Positions 28,628 through 38,353 of a DNA stretch of 64,000 bases are shown one piece after another (the stretch's first letter is position 1; each line of letters begins with the position of its first letter). This DNA is from Sulfurimonas sp. (lineage in GTDB: Bacteria; Campylobacterota; Campylobacteria; Campylobacterales; Sulfurimonadaceae): the NCBI GenBank assembly GCA_021648465.1, contig JAKISR010000001.1:1-64000 (forward strand). The letters are read 5' to 3'. The notes beneath the pieces were generated by a model that was not told where the DNA came from, did no database searches, and was given only the letters and a program-made list of their open reading frames with translations. Position numbers and translations under genes: made by a program.

Positions 28628-30532
28628 ATGGGATTATTTAGCTCAAGTGAAGATGGCAAACCAATATTAAAAAAAATTCGTCCAACAGTTATAAAAACTA
28701 AAAATGTTGCTAAAGAGTTGATTGATATAGCAAAAAAAAATGATGTAAATGTAAATACATTAGATTTTGATATTTTAGAAGTAGAAAATTTTATTAGAAC
28801 AAATAAAGATAAAGAAGAAGTTGACTGGGATACTATTAATGATCACGAACTTCATGAACTAGATGATGCAAAAGCAATTTTAAATAAAAATTTTCAAATA
28901 AAACAGATTTATGAGATAGAGATATATTCCAAAGAAGATAATGATATTTTTAAAAATTTTCATGTGGCTATTGGTGCAAATGCATCAAAATGTAAAATTT
29001 ATTTAAGCATAAAAGCAGGTTCAAAAGTTATTACCAGTGAAGATTTTAATAAAATTTTTTTAAACCATATAAAAAAGAGTAAAGTTCGTGCTGGAATCTT
29101 AATAAATATTTTTGATGAGATGCTTAATGAACTTGTATCAAGAGTTTCAGCATTGGCAAAAGTAGAGGGTGAAATATTTTATGAAAAAAATGAAACCATA
29201 CTTATAGCAGAATCACATGAGCCTACACCAACTGTCAACGATGAAATTATTATGCATTATGAAAAAAAAGTTGATATGGAAGAAGATAAACAAGTTGACT
29301 ATTCAAATAGAGGTTTTATAAATAGTGTTTTAGAAAATGACTTGTTGATAGAATATATAAAACCACAAAAAGGTAAACCTGGCAGAAATTGTCGTGGTGA
29401 ATTCATGGAACCAAAAGAACCAGAAGTGACAAGCGTACCAACATTTGGGATAGATGACACAATAGAAATGATAGATAATCAAAATAATATAGAATACCGT
29501 GCTAAACAAGCTGGTTATATCACTCTTGAGGGTACAACTTATATAATCAAATCAGAATTAGATGTTGATACAATAGATTTTAAATCTACTGGTTCTATCT
29601 CATCTGGAAAAGATTCAGAGGTAACTCTTAGTGTAAAAGAAAATGATTCTCAAAAAGATGCTATTGGTGAGGGTATGGAAGTTGAAGTAAGTGAGATAGA
29701 TATAAAAGGAAATATTGGGCCGAATACAAAAGTAAGTGCTAAAAGGGCTACCGTAGAGGGTCAAACTCATATAAGTTCTGAAATTAGTGCAGATGATTTA
29801 ACTATAAATGTGCATAAAGGTTTAGCTACTGGCGATAATATTACTATAACGCGACTTGAACAGGGGATAGTTGAGGGAAAAAAAGTTACAATTGCCCAAG
29901 CCGTTGGTGGAGAGATTAGGGCAAAAAATATTGAGATAGGAGTTTGTGCATCTTATGTTAAAGCAACTGCCTCAAGACTTATAGAGATACAAAAACTTCA
30001 AGGTAGTGAGAATGTGTTTACTATTGATCCATTACTACAAAGCGATAAGAAAAAAGGACACGGTAAAAATGAAAATGAAATATCTGAATTAAAAACTAGT
30101 GTAATTGAGATACAAAAAGAGATAGAAAAATATTCTAAGCTCGTTAGAGATAATTCAGCTTCTTTTAATGACGTTAAAAAAAGACTAATCCATTACAAAA
30201 AAAATGGCATACAATTGCCGTTATCATTTATAAATAAATATAAACAATTTAAAAAGATACAAGAACACTTAGATACAATCAAAAATGAAATAGAGGTAAA
30301 AAAAGACAAACTTCAACTTTTAACAACTAAAACAGCATCTTTTCAAGATAATATTTTTGATGCAAGAGTTATAAACAGGGATAGATGGCTTGGGCATAAT
30401 GAGATAGTATTTAAGCTTGTTGACCCACCAATAGAGTTGACATATAAACCTGAAGAAGGTTCAAATGATAAAATTTTTGCGTTAGTAGACACAGATGAAG
30501 GAACATATGCAATTGAGGTGGTTAAAGAGTGA
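28628..30532 (+). CDS. FapA-family protein (DUF342)
   Basis: A 634-residue cytoplasmic protein of the DUF342/FapA type. It has an N-terminal helical region, a stretch with EYIKPQKGKPGRNCRGEFM typical of the family, a long beta-solenoid-like middle (about 290-450: many short hydrophobic repeats such as EIDIKGNIGPNTKVSAKRAT) and a C-terminal coiled coil (about 475-570). In Vibrio, FapA affects flagellar polar localisation. It is the first gene of the run through dctM. Confidence 0.8.
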   Translation: MGLFSSSEDGKPILKKIRPTVIKTKNVAKELIDIAKKNDVNVNTLDFDILEVENFIRTNKDKEEVDWDTINDHELHELDDAKAILNKNFQIKQIYEIEIYSKEDNDIFKNFHVAIGANASKCKIYLSIKAGSKVITSEDFNKIFLNHIKKSKVRAGILINIFDEMLNELVSRVSALAKVEGEIFYEKNETILIAESHEPTPTVNDEIIMHYEKKVDMEEDKQVDYSNRGFINSVLENDLLIEYIKPQKGKPGRNCRGEFMEPKEPEVTSVPTFGIDDTIEMIDNQNNIEYRAKQAGYITLEGTTYIIKSELDVDTIDFKSTGSISSGKDSEVTLSVKENDSQKDAIGEGMEVEVSEIDIKGNIGPNTKVSAKRATVEGQTHISSEISADDLTINVHKGLATGDNITITRLEQGIVEGKKVTIAQAVGGEIRAKNIEIGVCASYVKATASRLIEIQKLQGSENVFTIDPLLQSDKKKGHGKNENEISELKTSVIEIQKEIEKYSKLVRDNSASFNDVKKRLIHYKKNGIQLPLSFINKYKQFKKIQEHLDTIKNEIEVKKDKLQLLTTKTASFQDNIFDARVINRDRWLGHNEIVFKLVDPPIELTYKPEEGSNDKIFALVDTDEGTYAIEVVKE

Positions 30533-30545
30533 GAATTAAATTAAT

Positions 30546-31103
30546 ATGATAGTAGGATTAAGAGGAAAAATAGAGTATAAAGAGCCAAATTTTGCACATG
30601 TTGAAGTAAATGGTATTATCTATGAAGTGTTTATATCTTTGCAGAGTTTTTCTGCTTTAAGTAGTGGTGATGTTAATTTTTTTACTACACATATAATTCG
30701 TGAAGATGCACACCTTCTTTATGGTTTTTTAGATATAAGTGAGAAGAAACTTTTTGAGAGACTTATAAAAATAAGTGGAGTTGGTCCAAAAGTTGCAATG
30801 GCGATATGTTCAACATACACTCCTTTACAATTTGCAAATGTAATAAATAATAAAGATATAAATGGTGTAAAAAAAGTTCCAGGAATTGGTCCAAAAAGTG
30901 CTGGACGTATTTTAGTAGAATTAAATGGTTTTGATGTTGATCTTATTTCATCAACAAGTGAACCTAAAAATCATTCATTTAATGAAGCAAGTCAAGCATT
31001 GGAGTCATTAGGGTTTAAAAAAGATAAAATATCAAAAGCTTTAAGTGAATGCAGTAGTAATGACACTGCCTCACTTGTAAAAGAAGCACTTAAATATTTA
31101 TAA
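30546..31103 (+). CDS. ruvA: Holliday junction branch migration protein RuvA
   Basis: DNA-binding subunit of the RuvAB branch-migration complex. It has the N-terminal OB-fold ([15 protein letters not shown]), two helix-hairpin-helix motifs ([15 protein letters not shown] and [19 protein letters not shown]) and the C-terminal RuvB-binding domain after a short linker. 185 residues. It starts 13 nt after FapA and is followed by ddl. Confidence 0.96.
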   Translation: MIVGLRGKIEYKEPNFAHVEVNGIIYEVFISLQSFSALSSGDVNFFTTHIIREDAHLLYGFLDISEKKLFERLIKISGVGPKVAMAICSTYTPLQFANVINNKDINGVKKVPGIGPKSAGRILVELNGFDVDLISSTSEPKNHSFNEASQALESLGFKKDKISKALSECSSNDTASLVKEALKYL

Positions 31104-31127
31104 ACAATTTAATCAAGGAAATATATA

Positions 31128-32165
31128 TTGAAATTAACAATTTTATTTGGTGGAGCTAGTTTCGAGCATGAAATCAGTATAGTAAGCGCAATAACTCTTA
31201 AAGAAAAATTATCAGAATTTGAATTAAATTTTATTTTTTGTGATCAAGATCATAAATTTTACTTGATAGATCCATCAAAAATGAAAGCTAAAATATTTTC
31301 AAAAGGTGAGTATAAAAAAATGCCACAACTTACAATTTATACTGGAGGATTTACTCAAAAAAGTGTATTTTCTTCAAAAGAATATTGTGGTGTATTTTTA
31401 AATTTAATCCATGGTGGAGATGGTGAAGATGGTAGTATAGCCGCTTTATTTGATTTTTTTTCCATTGAGTATATTGGACCAAGAGTAGATGCTAGTGTTT
31501 TTTCATATGACAAAAGATATACAAAATATCTTGCACTTGCTAGAGGAGTTAAAACTCTTATGCATGAAGAGATGAGTTCAAGTGTGCATGAGCGTGTGAA
31601 TATACTATATCCTGTAATTATTAAACCATCTCGACTTGGAAGTTCTATCGGTGTTAGTATTGTTAAAGAGGAGAGTGAACTTGATTATGCTCTTGATTGT
31701 GCATTTGAATATGACGATAGTGTAATTATTGAGTCATTTATAGAAGGTGTTAAAGAGTATAATTTGGCTGGTTTTATGGCTAATGGAAAAATTAACTACT
31801 CTATAGTTGAAGAGCCTCAAAAAAATGAATTTTTAGATTTTGATAAAAAATATATGGATTTCTCAAGAAGCTCACAAGTCTCAAAAGCAGATATAAGTGA
31901 TGAGCTAGAATTAAAATTAAAACAAAATTTTGAAAAGATATATAAAAATCTTTTTGAAGGATCACTTATTAGATGTGACTTTTTTGTAATAAACGATGAG
32001 GTTTTTTTAAATGAAATAAATCCGATACCAGGCTCCATGGCAAATTATCTTTTTGAAGATTTTCAAACTTCTTTAAAGTTACTTTCTAATTCACTTCCAG
32101 ACAATAAAAGAGTAAGAATAAGTTATGAATATATAGATTCTATTTCTCAGGCCAAAGGTAAATAA
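31128..32165 (+). CDS. ddl: D-alanine--D-alanine ligase
   Basis: ATP-grasp enzyme that makes the D-Ala-D-Ala dipeptide for peptidoglycan. Motifs: GGASFEHEISIVSA at the N-terminus, VIIKPSRLGSSIGVS (ATP-binding loop) and RCDFFVINDEVFLNEINPIP (Mg ligands). 345 residues. The start is TTG, preceded by AAGGA at 8 nt. It overlaps the following hydrolase by one base (TAATG) and stands two genes ahead of murF, whose substrate it supplies. Confidence 0.95.
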   Translation: MKLTILFGGASFEHEISIVSAITLKEKLSEFELNFIFCDQDHKFYLIDPSKMKAKIFSKGEYKKMPQLTIYTGGFTQKSVFSSKEYCGVFLNLIHGGDGEDGSIAALFDFFSIEYIGPRVDASVFSYDKRYTKYLALARGVKTLMHEEMSSSVHERVNILYPVIIKPSRLGSSIGVSIVKEESELDYALDCAFEYDDSVIIESFIEGVKEYNLAGFMANGKINYSIVEEPQKNEFLDFDKKYMDFSRSSQVSKADISDELELKLKQNFEKIYKNLFEGSLIRCDFFVINDEVFLNEINPIPGSMANYLFEDFQTSLKLLSNSLPDNKRVRISYEYIDSISQAKGK

Positions 32166-32902
32166 TGGCCATTAAGTCAATACAGTTCAACCAACATACT
32201 TTAGATATTAGTTATGAAATACTAAATCAAAGTGCTAAAGTAGATTTAATTATACTTCATGGTTGGGGAAGCAATAAGGACTTGATGAAAAAATCTTTTT
32301 CTTCTTTTATGAAGGGATTTCGTCATGTTTATATAGATTTACCAGGATTTGGAAAGTCCACTTGTAATTTAACACTTATGACAAAAGATTATGCAAGAAT
32401 AGTTGAACTTCTTATGATTCATGTAAATGCTTCAAAAGATATAATTTTAGGGCATTCTTTTGGTGGTAAAGTAGCTCTTCTTCTTGAACCAAAAATGCTT
32501 GTTTTGCTCTCAAGTGCAGGCATATATGTATCGAAATCCTTAAAAATTAAAACAAAAATAGCACTTTTTAAAATTTTAAAGGTATTTGGTTTGGCAAAAT
32601 TTAGAAAACTTTTTGTCGCTGATGATGCAAAAACTCTAAGTGAGCCTATGTATAAAACATTTAAAAATGTTGTAAACGAGGATTTTTCTGATGAATTTTC
32701 TAGTTTTGATGGTAAAGCACTTTTGTGTTGGGGAGAAGATGATACGGCAACTCCTCTTAGTAGTGGAAAAAAGATAGATACTCTTATAGATGATTCATCT
32801 TTGATAGTTTATTCTGGCGATCACTTCTTTTTTATGAACCATAAAAAAGATATATCTAAAAACATTGAAAAAGTGTTTTTAAAAACTTTAGGACAAAAAT
32901 AA
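32165..32902 (+). CDS. Alpha/beta-fold hydrolase
   Basis: A 245-residue cytosolic alpha/beta hydrolase with oxyanion HGWGSNK, nucleophile elbow LGHSFGGK (Ser near residue 100), an acidic residue in CWGEDDTATP and the catalytic His in SGDHFFF. No signal peptide. It is locked between ddl and murF by a TAATG overlap and a 1 nt gap, so it is co-translated with cell-wall enzymes. Its substrate is not evident; this intercalated hydrolase is known in Campylobacterota ddl-murF operons. Confidence 0.85.
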   Translation: MAIKSIQFNQHTLDISYEILNQSAKVDLIILHGWGSNKDLMKKSFSSFMKGFRHVYIDLPGFGKSTCNLTLMTKDYARIVELLMIHVNASKDIILGHSFGGKVALLLEPKMLVLLSSAGIYVSKSLKIKTKIALFKILKVFGLAKFRKLFVADDAKTLSEPMYKTFKNVVNEDFSDEFSSFDGKALLCWGEDDTATPLSSGKKIDTLIDDSSLIVYSGDHFFFMNHKKDISKNIEKVFLKTLGQK

Positions 32903-32903
32903 A

Positions 32904-34349
32904 ATGGACTCTTTAGAAATTTTAACTGCTTTCGTTATAAATGTACTTTTTGTAACTGTTTTAGGATGGTACCTTGTAACAAATTTACAATGGTATGACT
33001 ATAAACTTTCTCGTGTGATTTTAAAGCACCACAAGCCTCATTGGCATCTTGTATACTTTTTTATCCCTTTCATTGCTTATCATACAACAGGAAACTTTTT
33101 TATTATATTTTTTCTTTTTGCTGTTTTACCAGCTATGATGATTTGGCATAGAAATCTTGATAAAAAACTTGTTTTAACTTGGAGAGTAAAAAGATTTTTG
33201 ATTCTTTTAATCTCTTTGGTTCTTTTTCAAAATGTACTTTGTACTTTAAAAGGTGGATGCGGAACTTATGGTGTTTTCATGCCTCTTGCAATTGCATATA
33301 TAGGTAGTTATATGATAGAAAAATTTCTATTTACTATGTTTAGGAAAGATGCAAAGAAAAAATTATCAAATATGAAAGATTTACAGATAGTGTGTATTAC
33401 AGGCAGTTATGGAAAAACTAGTATTAAAAACTTTGTTACTGAGATTTTAAATAAAAAATATAAAGTTTATGCAACACCAAGAAGCGTCAATACTTTTGGC
33501 GGTATTATAAAAGATATAAATGAATCACTGCCAGAAAATTGTGAAATTTATATTTGTGAAGCTGGTGCTAGAGAGAGTGGAGATATTTATGAAATAACTA
33601 CTTTTTTAAAACCTCAAACAGTTGTGGTTGGAAAGGTTGGATTGGCTCATGTTGAATACTTTAAAACTCTTAAAAATATTATAGCTACAAAATTAGAGAT
33701 AATGCAATCACCAAGATTGAAAAATGCTTTTATCCACACATCTGTAACAGATGAGCCACATGAAAAAGTTACATTTTTTGGAGATGAAGTACAAAATATA
33801 CAAGCAACACTAGACGGCACTGATTTTGATTTAAAATTTAAAGAGGAGACCTTACCATTACATACAGAGATACTTGGTTCTTTTCAAACCATGAATATTG
33901 CTGTAGCAGTACAAATTGCAAAACTTTTTAAGATGAGCAATAATGAGATAAAAGATGCAGTAGCAGGGCTGAAACCAGTTGAGCATAGACTTCAAAAAAT
34001 AGTGGCTGGTGGTAAAATAATCCTTGATGATGGCTATAATGGTAATATTGATGGTATGTTAGAGGGTGTAAGACTTTGCTCACTTCATGAGGGTAGAAAA
34101 GTTTTAGTTACACCTGGACTTATAGAGAGTAGTGATGAGTTAAATTTAAAGTTTATAGAAGCTATAAATGATGTTTTTGATATTGTTATAGTTACAGGCG
34201 CATTAAATGCTGAACTATTTAATAAAAATTTAAATGTTAAGAACAAAATTATGCTACACGATAAGTCAAAAATTCAAGATTTACTAGCAAATCAAACTAA
34301 ATCTGGTGACATCATCTTATTTGCAAATGATGCACCAAGTTTTATTTAG
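32904..34349 (+). CDS. murF: UDP-MurNAc-tripeptide:D-Ala-D-Ala ligase with membrane N-terminus
   Basis: Adds D-Ala-D-Ala to the peptidoglycan precursor. The Mur ligase domain starts near residue 165 with ITGSYGKTS (P-loop), EAGARESGDI and the later HRLQKIVAGGKIILDDGYNGN, which is characteristic of MurF. Unlike most MurF proteins, the first 150 residues form four or five hydrophobic helices (for example AFVINVLFVTVLGWYLV and FIIFFLFAVLPAMMIW), so the enzyme is membrane-anchored. 481 residues. It follows the hydrolase by 1 nt. Confidence 0.92.
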   Translation: MDSLEILTAFVINVLFVTVLGWYLVTNLQWYDYKLSRVILKHHKPHWHLVYFFIPFIAYHTTGNFFIIFFLFAVLPAMMIWHRNLDKKLVLTWRVKRFLILLISLVLFQNVLCTLKGGCGTYGVFMPLAIAYIGSYMIEKFLFTMFRKDAKKKLSNMKDLQIVCITGSYGKTSIKNFVTEILNKKYKVYATPRSVNTFGGIIKDINESLPENCEIYICEAGARESGDIYEITTFLKPQTVVVGKVGLAHVEYFKTLKNIIATKLEIMQSPRLKNAFIHTSVTDEPHEKVTFFGDEVQNIQATLDGTDFDLKFKEETLPLHTEILGSFQTMNIAVAVQIAKLFKMSNNEIKDAVAGLKPVEHRLQKIVAGGKIILDDGYNGNIDGMLEGVRLCSLHEGRKVLVTPGLIESSDELNLKFIEAINDVFDIVIVTGALNAELFNKNLNVKNKIMLHDKSKIQDLLANQTKSGDIILFANDAPSFI

Positions 34350-34357
34350 GTTTTGAT

Positions 34358-34843
34358 TTGAATTTTATAGATAGTATTATAAAATATTTGGGAGTTTTTA
34401 CAGCTTTTATACTAGTTTTCTTAATTTTGTTAGTTGTTTATGATGCAACTGCAAGATATCTTTTTTCAACAGGTTCAATTGCACTTCAAGAGCTTGAGTG
34501 GCATCTTTTTGATGTTGTGATTCTATTTGGTATAGCATATACTTTAAGAGAAAAAGCACATGTTCGCGTTGATATATTTTATAACTCTTTTTCTGAAAAA
34601 ACAAAAACTTTTATAAACATAATTTCTTCATTGTTTTTTATTTTACCACTCTCACTTTTGATTATATATATTAGTATAGATTTCGTAGCTCTTAGTTTTG
34701 CTCAAAATGAAATATCTTCAAATCCTGGTGGCTTAGAGTATCGTTATATAGTAAAGGCACTTATGCCACTAGCTTTTGTGTTTTTATCACTTCAAGCTAT
34801 TAAAGATGCAAAAGTAGATTTTGATATATGGAGAGCTTTATGA
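34358..34843 (+). CDS. TRAP transporter small permease (DctQ-type)
   Basis: A 161-residue protein with four membrane helices and the DctQ signature around LFDVVILFGIAYTLREKAHVRVDI. It is the small membrane subunit of a tripartite ATP-independent periplasmic transporter that imports organic acids with sodium. It starts with TTG 8 nt after murF and overlaps the large subunit by 4 nt (ATGA). No DctP binding protein is in the window. Confidence 0.88.
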   Translation: MNFIDSIIKYLGVFTAFILVFLILLVVYDATARYLFSTGSIALQELEWHLFDVVILFGIAYTLREKAHVRVDIFYNSFSEKTKTFINIISSLFFILPLSLLIIYISIDFVALSFAQNEISSNPGGLEYRYIVKALMPLAFVFLSLQAIKDAKVDFDIWRAL

Positions 34844-36123
34844 TAGCTCTTTTTATGTTTTTAGTAGCACTAGCACTGCTTTTAGTTGGTATTCCAGTTG
34901 CATTTGTTTTTGGAACTGTAGCTATTGCTTTTGCCTTTTTTATACCTGAACTTGGTTTGGAAATTTTTTCAGTTCTACCCTTTAGAATCTATGGAATTAT
35001 GTCAAACACTACACTTATGGCAGTACCTCTTTTTATAGCGATGGGTTTAGTGTTGGAAAAATCACAAATGGCAGAGAGACTCTTAATTTCTATGAGTGCT
35101 CTCTTTCGCGATACAAGAGGTGGTTTAGCCATAAGTGTTGTTTTGGTTGGTGCATTACTTGCTGCTTCAACAGGGATAGTATCAGCTTCTGTTGTTATGA
35201 TGAGTGTTATAGCACTTCCATTTATGTTAAAAGCTGGTTATGATAAAGGATTGGCATCTGGAACGGTTGCTGCAAGTGGAACACTTGGGCAGATAATACC
35301 ACCATCTATAATACTGATTATTTTAGGCGATGTAATGAGCGTAAGTGTTGGTGATTTATTTAAAGGTGCTCTTTTACCTGGTCTAGTTTTAGTTGGTCTT
35401 TATATAGCATATATACTTATTCGCTCTTACTTTAACCCAAGTGTCGCTCCAATTGCAAAAGATACTCAAAAGGTTTCTATGATAGAGATATTAATCTCTA
35501 TCGTTCCAGTATTGCTTTTAATGGTATCTGTACTAGGAAGTATTTTTATGGGAATAGCATCACCTACTGAATCAGCTGCATTTGGTGTTGTTGGAGCTAT
35601 ACTCTTATCTACTCTAAATAAGTCATTAAATTTTTCAATGGTAAAGTATGCCTCGCTTGAAACCGTAAAACTTAGTGGTATGATTTTTATGATTCTTATA
35701 GGTGCTACAGCCTTTTCACTTGTTTTTAATGAACTTGGTGGAACAGATCTGGTTCTTGAGTTTTTCTCTCAAGATATAGGTGATGTTTGGATATTTATAG
35801 CTATAGCGATGCTAAGTATCTTTATACTTGGTTTTTTTATAGATTTTATAGAGATATCTTTTATCATAGTTCCTATACTTGTTCCTGTAATGAACGCTTT
35901 TGGAATAGACCCTATCTGGTTTGCGGTTTTAATAGCTCTAAATCTGCAAGCCTCCTTTTTAACCCCACCATTTGGGCTATCCTTATTTTTCTTAAAAGGT
36001 GCAGCAGGAGATACCATTAAAACATTGGAGATATACAAAGGAATTATCCCTTTTATATTTCTTCAGCTTCTAGGACTTGGTTTAGTTATTATGTTTCCAA
36101 ATTTAGTATTTGCATTTTTATAA
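34840..36123 (+). CDS. TRAP transporter large permease (DctM-type)
   Basis: About 427 residues and 11-12 membrane helices. DctM-type stretches are GTVAASGTLGQIIPPSI, ASPTESAAFGVVGAI and QASFLTPPFGLSLFFLKG. It forms the transport path together with the DctQ subunit. The frame is open from an ATG at 34828, but the ATG at 34840 overlaps the DctQ stop and has GAGAG at 8 nt, so I start there. Substrate unknown. Confidence 0.92.
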   Translation: MIALFMFLVALALLLVGIPVAFVFGTVAIAFAFFIPELGLEIFSVLPFRIYGIMSNTTLMAVPLFIAMGLVLEKSQMAERLLISMSALFRDTRGGLAISVVLVGALLAASTGIVSASVVMMSVIALPFMLKAGYDKGLASGTVAASGTLGQIIPPSIILIILGDVMSVSVGDLFKGALLPGLVLVGLYIAYILIRSYFNPSVAPIAKDTQKVSMIEILISIVPVLLLMVSVLGSIFMGIASPTESAAFGVVGAILLSTLNKSLNFSMVKYASLETVKLSGMIFMILIGATAFSLVFNELGGTDLVLEFFSQDIGDVWIFIAIAMLSIFILGFFIDFIEISFIIVPILVPVMNAFGIDPIWFAVLIALNLQASFLTPPFGLSLFFLKGAAGDTIKTLEIYKGIIPFIFLQLLGLGLVIMFPNLVFAFL

Positions 36124-36141
36124 AAATGCTTATAAATAAAA

Positions 36142-36163
36142 ATTACGATAGAATTAGCGTAAT
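36142..36163. repeat. Inverted repeat downstream of dctM
   Basis: ATTACG and CGTAAT flank a 10 nt loop, 18 nt after dctM and before the small basic gene. It may end dctM transcription or be an operator; no T-run follows. Confidence 0.3.
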
Positions 36164-36186
36164 ATCTTAATAAAAAGGAGATAACG

Positions 36187-36291
36187 ATGGCAAAAGGTAA
36201 AGATGTTCAGAAATCTACTAAAAAAGCACCAACTAGAACTTTGAAAGAAAAAAGAGAAGACAAAAAGGCTAAAAAAGCTGCAAAAGGATAG
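36187..36291 (+). CDS. Very small Lys-rich protein (34 aa)
   Basis: ATG at 36187 with a perfect AAGGAG ribosome site starts a 34-residue highly basic product (MAKGKDVQKSTKKAPTRTLK followed by EKREDKKAKKAAKG). Sixteen of 34 residues are Lys or Arg. I recall similar short MAKGK...TLKEKR proteins in other bacteria, but no function is known. The composition suggests nucleic-acid or ribosome binding. Confidence 0.65.
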   Translation: MAKGKDVQKSTKKAPTRTLKEKREDKKAKKAAKG

Positions 36292-36306
36292 TAGATTTGT
36301 CCCAGT

Positions 36307-36339
36307 TTACACCTATAAAATTAAGTTTTTATGGTGTAA
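36307..36339. repeat. Long imperfect stem-loop
   Basis: TTACACC pairs with GGTGTAA (7 bp), and after a single bulged T, ATAAAA pairs with TTTTAT (6 bp) around the loop TTAAGT. It lies 16 nt after the 34-aa gene. There is no U-tract outside the stem, but the position fits a transcription end or a structured RNA 3' end. Confidence 0.45.
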
Positions 36340-36545
36340 GCACTCGATACAGCAATAATTTTAAGGTATCTGTTTATACTTTTTTGGATATTTAAAAATA
36401 GTTGTAAAAGAGATATGGCTCCTATTTGCTCACATACCAAAATGCATCAAAATGATAAAATTGATTTTAAGTATATTGACAAACTTATTAAAAATATTTA
36501 TAAGTTTGATATAGATAAAAATTATAAATAAAATTAGGAAAACAT

Positions 36546-37037
36546 ATGCAAAATATTCTATACGCACCATGGCGAAATGAGTATGTTATAAATAAAAAAG
36601 TAGATGGTTGTGTATTTTGTCATATAAGTGAGAATCCTAAAAATGATGAAAAGCTACAAGTACTTTATAGAAATGAGCTTTGTTTTATTGTTATGAACAA
36701 GTATCCTTATACTCCTGGACATTTTATGATTATTCCTCACTTTCATACAGATAAACTAGAAGAACTAGACTCAAAAGTGTGGCTTCATATAAGTGAGCTT
36801 TCACAAAAGTGTGTAAGACTTTTAAAAGAGGGTTTTAATGCACAAGGTGTAAACATAGGTATGAATCTTGGAAAGGCTGGAGGGGCAGGGATAGCTGAAC
36901 ATATTCATATGCACATAGTTCCCAGATGGGAAAGAGATACTAACTTTATAACATCTATAGCTCATACAAGAGTTTACTCCACTGATTTTGAAAAAGTATA
37001 CAAGAAACTTAAAAATTTAATACCAAAATACATTTAA
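36546..37037 (+). CDS. HIT-family nucleotide hydrolase/transferase
   Basis: A 163-residue histidine-triad protein. The catalytic HxHxH is HIHMHIVPRW, preceded by a zinc-type pair CVFC near residue 22 and PGHFMIIPHFHTDKLEEL. The Fhit/Ap4A phosphorylase-like branch fits best, and the N-terminus MQNILYAPWRNEY is typical of it. It probably degrades dinucleoside polyphosphates. The M23 peptidase gene follows by 1 nt. Confidence 0.9.
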   Translation: MQNILYAPWRNEYVINKKVDGCVFCHISENPKNDEKLQVLYRNELCFIVMNKYPYTPGHFMIIPHFHTDKLEELDSKVWLHISELSQKCVRLLKEGFNAQGVNIGMNLGKAGGAGIAEHIHMHIVPRWERDTNFITSIAHTRVYSTDFEKVYKKLKNLIPKYI

Positions 37038-37038
37038 A

Positions 37039-38343
37039 TTGATTAAATTTTTAACTCTATTTTTATTATTTTTTACTTTTTTACATTCAAAAGAATATCC
37101 TATTGTATTTTCAAAAATGGGAACACCTTTATATAAATCTATAGAGCCTATAAAAAAATTATCTACTCTAAAAGAGATAAAAAAAAGCTCACTTGAGTAT
37201 CTAAAGAAAGCAAATAAGACTTTAAACTATGGTTATAGAATTGACAATGAAGATGGTGAAGTAAATCCAAAAATATATCTATTAAAATTAAGAAAGCTTC
37301 AAAAGAAGCATGATTATATTTTGCATCTTTTGCATAAAGAGATAAACCATTCTATAAATAAAAAAGATTATCCTTTGTTTATAAAACTAACAAATTATAA
37401 ACTTGATGGACTGCTTAAGAGCAAGAGCTTACTTGAGAAATCTATAAAGTTTTATAAGAAAAATAAAAATAAAAGCAAAAGTAAACTACTAGAAGAAAAA
37501 ATAGCATTTCAAAAAAATTTACAAAGTACACAAGAGTTTTTTAATATGGTACATAGACTTACTTTTGATCCATCTAAACAAGAAACATTTTCAAATAGAT
37601 CTGTAAATATTACATCAAGACAAGTGGGAGATACAATAATAATAGGTTTAGAAAATAAAAATCCATACAGCGTAACAATAAAACTAAATCCAAAATATAA
37701 AAATATAAAATATGACAAAGATGTACCAACTCTTGTAGTACTAAAAGCAAAAACAAAAAAAGAGTATATAAGATTTGGCATAAAAAAAGGCAGTTCATCC
37801 TATAGTTATAACTATACTTGGATTATAGGCTCTATTGATGCTGTTCATGATGATAGTTACCTTTATAGACTACCATATAAAGTAGGAACTTCACATGTAG
37901 TTTCTCAAGGGTATAATGGTAAATTTACACATAAAGGACATAGTCAGTATGCTATAGATTTTGCTATGGATATTGGCACACCTTTATGTGCTGTTCGTAG
38001 TGGAGTTGTAGTTAAAACAAAATCGGACTCAAATAAGCGTGGAGATACAAAAGAGTTTGCAAAGTATGGTAACTATATAACAATAGAGCATGACGATGGT
38101 ACACTTGCCACATACTATCATTTAAAGCGAAATGGGGTAGGTGTTGTAATTGGTCAGATTGTAGAAAGGGGTCAAGTTATAGGTTATTCTGGAAATACTG
38201 GATTTTCAAGAGGTCCGCATTTACATTTTGCAATTTTAAAACCAAGTAGTGCAAGTAAAATTAAATCTTTACCTATAAAATTTATAACAACAAATGGTGT
38301 TATAAATAATCCAAAAAAAGGTACTTACTATAGAGCAAAGTAG
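37039..38343 (+). CDS. Secreted M23 (LytM-type) peptidoglycan endopeptidase
   Basis: 434 residues with a signal peptide (MIKFLTLFLLFFTFLHSKEY). A helical middle region (about 40-160) is followed by a beta-rich segment and a C-terminal M23 domain: GHSQYAIDFAMDIGTP gives the zinc His and Asp, and GPHLHFAI the last His pair. Most motifs are intact, so it should cut peptidoglycan cross-bridges. The start codon is TTG one base after the HIT stop, with no strong ribosome site, and is supported by the signal peptide it gives. Confidence 0.88.
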   Translation: MIKFLTLFLLFFTFLHSKEYPIVFSKMGTPLYKSIEPIKKLSTLKEIKKSSLEYLKKANKTLNYGYRIDNEDGEVNPKIYLLKLRKLQKKHDYILHLLHKEINHSINKKDYPLFIKLTNYKLDGLLKSKSLLEKSIKFYKKNKNKSKSKLLEEKIAFQKNLQSTQEFFNMVHRLTFDPSKQETFSNRSVNITSRQVGDTIIIGLENKNPYSVTIKLNPKYKNIKYDKDVPTLVVLKAKTKKEYIRFGIKKGSSSYSYNYTWIIGSIDAVHDDSYLYRLPYKVGTSHVVSQGYNGKFTHKGHSQYAIDFAMDIGTPLCAVRSGVVVKTKSDSNKRGDTKEFAKYGNYITIEHDDGTLATYYHLKRNGVGVVIGQIVERGQVIGYSGNTGFSRGPHLHFAILKPSSASKIKSLPIKFITTNGVINNPKKGTYYRAK

Positions 38344-38353
38344 ATAAAGTTAG

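Noticed and set aside
36415..36531. 38-codon plus-strand frame (MAPICSHTKMHQNDKIDF...) before the HIT gene
   Set aside because: The ribosome site is poorly spaced (4 nt), the codons look like ordinary AT-rich spacer, and no family pattern is visible; it cannot be excluded as a remnant.
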